From Pachyseris speciosa (lineage: Eukaryota > Cnidaria > Anthozoa > Scleractinia > Pachyseridae), in NCBI GenBank assembly GCA_016490735.1, contig JAEMWC010000140.1, positions 920,001-984,000 of the forward strand: a DNA stretch of 64,000 nucleotides. Reading direction: 5' to 3'. Of this stretch, positions 49,101 to 58,100 are shown one piece after another. The notes under the pieces are model-generated. The model was given only the letters and a program-made list of their open reading frames with translations. It had not been told where the DNA came from and made no database searches. Position numbers and translations under genes: made by a program. Numbering within the stretch: the first letter of the stretch is position 1; each line of letters opens with the position of its first letter.

Positions 49101-52100
49101 TACAAAGAATGTTGTACAAAGTAGTCATATCATCACCTCCGTGCTTGTGATAGATCTTACCTTCCCTTGACCGCAACTACTTGTAGTTTTCTAAGATTTT
49201 GTTGTGTTTTTGCCTTGAAATTCAGTGTTTGGAGTTTGTCTTAAATTTCAGTCCAGCCTTTTGCAATTGAAAAGCTCCTGGCTGTTGATATTGTGCTTTA
49301 ATTTAACTCTTATAAGTGACTGCTAGAAAACTAAGAGATCCCAAGCGGATAAGACCATTAGGAGACATTAGTACTTCAGAAACACGAACTGTTAAGTCAC
49401 GCTGTAGGGTTTAACGATCATATGTTCAATTTAGCATGCATTGATCAATTTGATATTAAGAGTTCAAGACAAAAGCTAGTACGACATATTTCTGAGAAAA
49501 ACATAGGGAGGTCATTTGTAACTTTGATGGTAGGTTTGGAGAATGCTTGCTGGTTAGAATCAAATTGAAAACAGACCGAAAAAGACTGAAGTTATGAACA
49601 CAAATTTTGTTCTAAATGAAGGCTTCAAAGACAGCGTTTCGATAATGATAGCCACATGATTTAGCGGTTAGATTATGAGCTCGGGATTTCTATCGCGTGA
49701 TAGCTGATGAGGGCGCAACCTGAAACCAGCTTTCACGCATAGAAAGAAATCGAAAGCGAATAATCTAATTGTTTTAGTATAAATCTGCTGTCGTTCAAAA
49801 CTAATCAAGTCAATTATATATATTCTCCTTGTAGACACTTCGAAAACGCGAAGACGAGGCCGCCGTTTTGTCGACAACCGCTACTCACTATCTACCACAG
49901 AATAAACAGCGAGTAGCGTAGTCAATCAGACAACGGCATTCGTAATAGAACGCTAATAGACGATATTCTACCATGCTGGCTCCAAATTTTACTTTGTTTA
50001 GTTCACTTTCCTCTGATGTCGCGTTCAGTTGCTGTTTTATCTTATTAAATTCTTTGGTTATTGCTCACCTTGGAATCAGCTGAAGAGTCTTGAACCGTGG
50101 ATAACGCCATTACAACGGTAATCAACAGCATATTGAGATGTATCTCGGAAAAGCTACCAGACAAGGAGCAGTCGAGCAATGAAAGAGAACGTTCAGGAAT
50201 CTTGAGTGTTAATCCTTTGATATTGATACTTGGGGCTGATTGGCTCGTTGCTCCTGATCGTTTTTCTGCTCATTTGATATGACGCACATAAATCTCTACC
50301 TCGTCTCCAGGGCCCACAGCTCTAAGGACATCGCCTAGTCATCCTTTGGCCCGGTGTCACAGTGCATTCGTAATAGAAGAGAGGCTAGGCTCGATTAGAA
50401 ACGATTGTGTTGCTAAAAGGGTGACAGAGAATGTTCTGATCGTACCTGAGCGGTAAGGAAATGTTCTTGAGGAAGGATCATGTCGCCTGAGTTAGCTACC
50501 ACAAATGATCTAATAAACGCCCGGGGCGTCTATTAAACTTAGGAGTCCAAGGGGAAGAGGGGCATTCATACACATGAGGCGTTTATTAGAGGGAGCCGTT
50601 TCTTTCGCTTAAACTCACTATCAAAGTTTGTGGAAAACAAATGAACCGTGAAGTGGGTCTCGTCGTCCCTGAATATTACAGAGCTAGGACAGACCGAAAG
50701 AAAGTTGCTGACATCTATTGAGTACAGAAGTTGAGAAGATAAAAGAGCGCTATTCGGGCTTTGAACTTGAGATTGAACAAGATGCAATCGTATTGCTAAC
50801 CAAGCAAGCAAGAAACTACATAAATTACGTTATTTTACTCTATGGAGCATTTCCTTGATTTTTGAGGCGATTCTTGGGGGCAGTAGACACGGAGCGTTTA
50901 TTAGAGGGGAACGTCTAATACAAACTTTACACTTCAGGGGGAGCGTTTATTAAATAAGAGGCGTTTATTTGAGAATGGGCGTTAATTAGATCATTATAGT
51001 AAGCATTTTCCACGTATCTCTGTATTTATAATGTCATTATTCTATTTTCTTGGAACGTTGCTTGCGGTATCAATTAGCAGTGGCCTACCTCTAAGTAATT
51101 TTCGATTGGCTGTGCCGAAGACATGCACGGAATCTAAGCAAGAACACAAGCCAAACGTTAAGCTGCCTATCAAATCAAAAGAAATTATCCAGCTACTAAG
51201 TAATTTTCTTTACCTTCATTAACGTAACCATATGACAAATTGCCGCATGCGATGAAAATAAGATTTAAATGGCGGCCGGCAAACTCCCAAAATATTGTTT
51301 TTATTTTATATTTATTTTGCCACACCACAAATATCATTGTTATAAAAAAATCAAAAAAGATAGTAAGAGGAGAGGTAACAATGGCGAGGAAGCCTAAAGG
51401 AAACTATGTAGCTTATGTTAATTAGGCCTCCTCAGTTACAATTGTTTTACAAGATGAAATTAAAAAAGAAGAACACGATGACGGATACAATACCAAATGG
51501 AAGGTTACAAGCTGCAAAAAAGTTAATACTTAAACACATTTAAGTAAAACTAGTAACAGTTATTAGAAATAAACGCCTTAACTGCTTTTTTAAAGTTGAC
51601 GATCTCGGTATTTTAGGCGCGCTTATTTTCAAGATTTTACTCTGGTGCTTAATTTGTGTTTTATTCGTTGAAATAACATTAAAATGCAGGAAACTCTGAG
51701 CTCTTATATTGCACTTCAATTTTCTTCCTCAATGCTGACTTCAGTGTACTTTAGGCCTACTTTTTCAATGGTTTGATCAGCATAAATCTCCAAAAACAGA
51801 CCATTGTGAGGATTCAGCTTATGTTGGAAAATCATCTCCTTGCTGAAACCGTCGTCCAGCGAAACGAAACATGTTCCCCAGCGGTCAGACAGACTCACCG
51901 TGGCCTCGAGCCTTCCCGGGTAGTAAGCTTCGGAAGGTTTCGGTTCGGTAAGTCCGAGTCTTGTCGACGATTTGCCCATATTTTCCCGCTGTCTCCTTCA
52001 ATGCCCACACACGGAGCGCCGGTTCTATAATTGCTCTTGTCGCGAATATGCGCGCCAGTGAAGAACTGGTCATCAGAGCTGACATAAGACGGATCACTTT

Positions 52101-55100
52101 CTCCGTGACCGATGGCTATGTCAGTGCCGATCATCATCTTAACAACAAGCTTAGCTTCGGCATTTTGTGGCGGTGAGGGAATGATGATGGTGGACAAAAC
52201 TAGCTGCCTTGACTAACTTGATGGGTGTAAACAGCTGGTGATAAGGAATCTGCCCCTGCAATTATTAACAGCCAACGTTCAAATGCCCTCGACCTCCCCT
52301 CCCCCACCCCCTTCGACCCACCCCTTCATTTCGCTTCATTTGCTTGTGATTAATTCGGTTGCAAAGCCAGGCTGAAAAAAAAAATAAATAAATAAAACAA
52401 ACGAAACAAAGATTTAAGTGGTCAACAACAAATTTGCGAGTTTTATGCTGTGCTTGGTGCGGGTTGTTAGAGTTTTGTTCCTCACCAAACTGAATGACAA
52501 CTGGGGTTTCACTGGCCAAGACAAAGTTCTTTTATACTGGAACTCCTTGTTTAAGCCCATGTTCTCTGAAACGGCTCGGCTTTTGCGCCAAACCACATTT
52601 ACGAAAAAATATCGAGTTACGAGCGCGCATTCTCGAGAAGATTTGTGCGTGGAAGGTCATTGCGCATGCCCTGGCTGCGACGACGTGCAAAGTTGCGCAC
52701 TTCTCTTAAATGTTGACCGCCTTTGTGATATGTGCTGTTGTTGGGTTACTCGCGATGGAGATATCGAGTAAAGGTCAATCAGTGAGATGATCGAAATAAG
52801 CATTCCCGTAATTTTATTTAAAGTTGGCTTTAGCTGGAAAAAATAAATATGAAATCCTTTTTGTTGTACGTCACACAACTACACAAATTCGTTAGGTAAG
52901 AAGGAACAAAAATTTTAGACTGATTCTACTCCATGGTTATTAATCTAACCGAGGCTTTGTAAGGTCTCTTTTATGTTTCTCTATTTAAATGCCATAATGA
53001 TTGCTTCGAGTTTGTTTTCAGTATTAGACTAGCGATCTTTTGTAAAAGAATGGAGTGATGTATATTGCTTTCCAACTCTTTTACATGCTACAGTAACTAC
53101 CACAAAAGCAGGTAATCGTAACATTAGAGTCATCATGAGTTGTTCATTCTTTCCCAACTGTAATTTTGTTGTTGTTGACTTATGACTAATTCGTTATAAA
53201 GTGTACTCTTAGGTAGCCTGTTGAAGCTGGCGCCGAAATTGGACGCCAAGGGCAACATGAAAAGACCTACTGAACGGTACCCTGCGAGCAGAGGCCCTTC
53301 GATCTTCCTAGATAAGTCGGGAAGAGGAAGGAACCTCTGCCAGCCACTTCGACTTTCTTTGATGTGCCGTTCATCCACCGAAGTGGATGAGTCAGTCCGG
53401 TTAGAAACCAGTCAGACCGGTTTTGGCCCAAAACGCATGCGCTTTGCTAGAAATTACTGACTAAATAGGTGCCCGCGGTTCATTGTTTACACTCGTGTAC
53501 TGACAAAATGATATTCGTTTCTCTGTCGAAATCCGTAAAATCTCAACTCGTCATCTTTACAGGCAGACGACAACAGCGATGAACGACCCGAGCGGATTTT
53601 CTTGTAAGTTTTGGGCGATGGGCTTGGTTTTGTGAGTCGCTTTACACTGATCGTCTTGCGACAGGACAAGGAGTCACTGAAGAGTATTTTGAACGGAGCT
53701 CGCTTCAGTAATCTGAGTAATTTGTTGAATGATCACACTATCCCTTTTATCCAACGATTCCGTTTGCCGGCCACATGGTCTACAGACACCACATGACTGA
53801 ACAGTTAAGTCAAAATTTTCCTCTAAGATGCTCTGTAACTTATCTCGAAGGCCAGTGTGATGTTTCACTTCAAATGTACATCGTTCCGTGCCGACATACC
53901 GCACAACAAAAACACCGAATCTTTTCCTGCAGTTCATGTTTTTTCGTCACCTTTTTCCCTGGCGTCTTAGAAGAACCTAAAATACGAGACGATTCCTTAA
54001 AAGAATCGCCTGGATTAAAACTGGAAATACTTCGCTTTTTTGCAACGAATCCTTGAGACTATTTTGCCGTGCAAGAACCTCGCGAGAAAATATTAATAGT
54101 TAATTGCTAATGAAAGCGTCGGTTACATTTGAATTTGACGCATGCTCAACAGGGAAAGTCGAGGCGGCTGGCAGAGGTTCCTTCCTCTTCCCGACTTATC
54201 TAGGAAGATCGAAGGGCCTCTGCTCGCAGGGTAACTGAACGGAAAAGCCGAGCGGAAAAACGGTCCCCGTGGATGAGTGCTATGAGGTATCAGCATAATA
54301 AAATGGGAAGCAAGCCACAGGGGCACCCAATGAGCCAAATCACAAAAGGTGTAGAAAGACATTTTTAAGTACCTTATGGTGTTTGAAGTCTGTTTCAAGT
54401 GATGTTTTCATAAGCTAAGACAAGTTCATCTGTTCGGACTGATTCCCTAGCTGAAATTTTAATTGCCCGAAAATATGTTAGGGAACAAAATCTTCCTTTG
54501 AGAATGAACTTTCCACGAGCTTTCTAGAGAACTATTTTCTTTCCGAAAATGCTAGCTGACGTTTTTGACTGCCACAAACAGCAAATATGACCTTTCCGAA
54601 TACCTCAGGGGCTATAATTTCCCAATTTCGAATCTTTTAGGCCACGTTTTGGTTACGAAAATCCGAGTGCACTCTTTAATCGACGCCGAAAGCCCAAGAC
54701 GAGTTACCCTCCACCGAACAGGAAGGTTCTTGACTGTCACAGATGCATCTCGTATATCCGCTAGATGTTTTCTCTAAAGCTGGGACCTGGGGTTGATTAG
54801 AAGCGATTGCGTTGGAAAGTTGAATTAAAAGGAATTGTTGTTCCTTAGGGAAAACTCATGTCGCCTAAGTCAGCTACGCAGCTTCTATCTATATAATGTC
54901 GTTGTTCTCTTTTCTGTGAACGTTGCTTGGGGAATGAATTAGTACAGCCTAGCTCTTAGTAAATTTCGATTGGTTGTGCAGACATGTACGCTAGGAATCA
55001 AAGCAAGTACACGAGCTGCCTTTCAAACCAAAAGAAATTATCCCGACCAATAAGCATTTTTATTTCTCTTCATAAACCTAACCAAATTACAAATTTCTGC

Positions 55101-58100
55101 ATAAGATAAAAATTAACAGCTGTAAAAGTGAGGTAACAATCAAGATTTATATTCATAATATTCGCTAGAATTTTTAAAAAATTACTAATATTTACAAGGC
55201 TAAAATGATGTCAAAAAGTCAGAAACCGAACGTTTTCGGCACTAAGCCATCTTCAGGGTAAATTTGACTTTCCGCTAATTGTATATTTATAATTAGTATA
55301 TACCACACCAGTGAATAGTGTTTTTCGCGCGCTCTGATTAGTTAACTCGGAGGAAATTAGCAAGTACTATTCACCTCCGAGCAGCTGGCGCGCGAGATTT
55401 TACAATTTCCGACCGCTTGTCGGTATAGGTGGTTTGCAGCCAATCTCTGGAGACACAGATAACAACAATGAAATGAACAATTGCTGGTGGACGAACAAAA
55501 GGAGCTAATGAGAGATGTATTGTTTACGTCCATCAGCATGGCGGTGATGACGTAACGTAAAAACCACCTATATTTTCACACATAAAGTAATGTTTTGGTC
55601 CGCTAATTATTCGGCTTGTGTGGTATATACTAAAACAATTATTCACCTCAGTGTCACTTTCACCTTTCAAACCAAAATAAATTATCCCGACCAATAAGCA
55701 TTTTTATTTCTCTTCATAAACCTAACCAAATTACAAATTTCCGCATAAGATAAAAATCAACAGGTGTAAAAGTGAGGTAACAATCAAGATTTATGTTCAT
55801 AATATTCGCTAGAATTTAAATTATTCAGCTTGTGTGGTATATACTAAAACAATTATTCACCTCAGCGTCCTCCACTTTGGTGAATAATTGTTAACTATGA
55901 GGTTATTCCCGTTGGGAACAGTTTCGCCATGTAGCAATGAATTTGTCTGTTTAAAGAAGGTTTCCATGCCTTCAAGATTCTACGCTTGTGAAAAGATTGC
56001 GCCATGCAGAGTGTACGCCAAGTAAAGGAATGCGAAGGATTTTCCCTTAGGTGACGGGCAGGTTCAGAGTCATAACGTGTTGGAATTCGCGCCTGTACAT
56101 TTCTCATGGTCTCACCTATGTAACTGGATGTCACCGCAAGAACAGTCTCCTTTGTAGACAACATGTGATCGATGAATGTTTTTGTCTTTCAATTTGAAAA
56201 GGCTTTTTTCACGGGTTTCAATCACATTTTTATCGTCGTTTGGCAAACTAAACAGATCAAAAGCCTTTCAATTTGAAAGATAAAAACATTCATCGATCAC
56301 ATGTGGTCTACAAACGTTCGGTTTTTTACTTTTTAAATAATTTTAGCCTTGTAAATATTAGTCAATCAAGATTCATATGGAGGCAACTCTAAATTTCGGT
56401 TAACTCAAGCTTCCAAAACATCTTAGCTCTTCTTTTTCAAATGTTACTTTAGTGCTTAATTTGTGTTGTATTCGTCCAAATACCCTTAAAATGCAGGAAC
56501 TCTGAGCTCTTATATTGCACTTCAATTTTCTTCCTCAATGCTGACCTCGATGTACTTTAGGCCTACTTTTTCAATTTTTTCATCAACATAAACCTCCAAG
56601 AAAAAACCATTGTGAGGATTCAGCTTATGCTGAAAAATCATCTCCCTGCTGAAACCGCCGTCCAGCGAAACGTAACAGGTTCCCCAGCGGTCAGACGGGC
56701 TCAGCGTGGTCTCGAGCCTTCCTGGGTAGTAAGCTTCGGAAGGTTTCGGCAAATTCGAATCTTGTCGACGATTTACGATTATATTTCCGCTGCCTCCTTC
56801 AATGCCCACACACGGAGCAATGGTGTTATAATTGTTCTTGTCGTGAATTTTCGCGCCAATGAAGAACTGACCATCAGAGATGCCATAAGACGGATCACTT
56901 TCTCCCTGACCGATGGCTATGTCAGTTCCGATCATCATCAACAAGCTTAGCTTCGGCATCAACGATTCCTGGTGGAATGAGTGGGATCTTCATCAGCCGG
57001 GCGTAGTTTTCTGGTGCGCTGAGGAAAGTGAGTTTTGTGGCGGCGAGGGAATGGTGATGGTGAATAAAGGTAGCTGCCTTGACCAACTTTACGGGCGTGA
57101 ACAGCTGGTGATGAGGAATCTGCCCCTGCAATTATTAACAATCAAAGTTCCATTCAGTATATAAACCAAAATTTAATTGTGCAATTGCCCTCGAACCCCC
57201 TCCCCAAGCCACCTTTCTATTTCGCTTCATTTCGTTGTGATTCGTTTAAAAAGCCAGGCTGAAAAAAAAAAAGAGCTAAGTGGTCAACAACAGATTTTGG
57301 AGTCTTATGCTTCGTGACTCCTGCGGGTTGTTAGAGTTCTGTTCTTGATCAAAGATGAATGGAAATTGAGTTTTCAGTAGCCGGACCAAGGTTCTTCTAT
57401 ACTGGAACTTTTTGTTTAAGCCCCTGTTAATGTTCACTGAATCAAATCAAATCTACTTCCGCGCACGCACGCATTCTCGGGAGGATTTGTGGAAGGCGAC
57501 GACGTGCAAAGTTGCGCACTTGTTGGGAAAGTCGTCGTTGTGATATGTGCTGTAGTTGGTTTACTCGCAATACTAATAACGTCCTTCAGTAAGATAATCG
57601 AAATCCGCGCTCCACAAGTCCATTTAAATTTGGCGTTTAGCTGACAAAAAGAAGTACGGAATCTTTTTTGTTGTACGTCACACAACTACACAAATTTGTT
57701 AGGTGAGAAGATGTCAAGAAACATAGATTCCACTGATTGCTTATAATAAATTTCAGACACTGAGTGTTTTGAACGTCAAATGACGTTCATTGAAAACTTT
57801 TTTAAAAGACGTCTCGACCGAAAACTTTCGGCTATCTTCGGTTTGAATTTGGCAAAAAAGCGACAGCTTCCTTCAACGGTTCACATTTGCACAAGCGCGT
57901 GTGACTACAAAATGATTGCTTCGAGTTTTTTTTTTTTTTTCAATATTAGACTAGCGATCTTTTTGTACAAGAATGGTGTGATCTATATGGCTTTCCAACT
58001 CTTTTACATCATGCTATACTGCCCCTCTGTGTGTCCCTCTCCTATTGAGTATTACTGAATTCTCTGTAGACAATAGTTCTGTAATTAAGGCTAAATGGAG

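Larger units (their letters stand above)
55018..55866. repeat. Tandem duplication of about 648 bp period
   Basis: The 150-bp stretch from CTTTCAAACCAAAA to TTCGCTAGAATTT occurs at 55018-55173 and 55666-55819. The following TTATTC(G/A)GCTTGTGTGGTATATAC segment occurs at 55607-55655 and 55818-55866. Confidence 0.7.
55190..56365. mobile_element. Penelope-like element remnant with inverted terminal segments
   Basis: AATATTTACAAGGCTAAAAT to GAACGT at 55190-55232 is inverted at 56315-56361. The left end carries a hammerhead motif and the interior a GIY-YIG fragment. A further inverted pair (TGATCGATGAATGTTTTTGT and its complement) lies at 56163-56312. The arrangement is what complex inverted Penelope insertions leave behind, here overprinted by the local tandem duplication. 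Confidence 0.6.
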
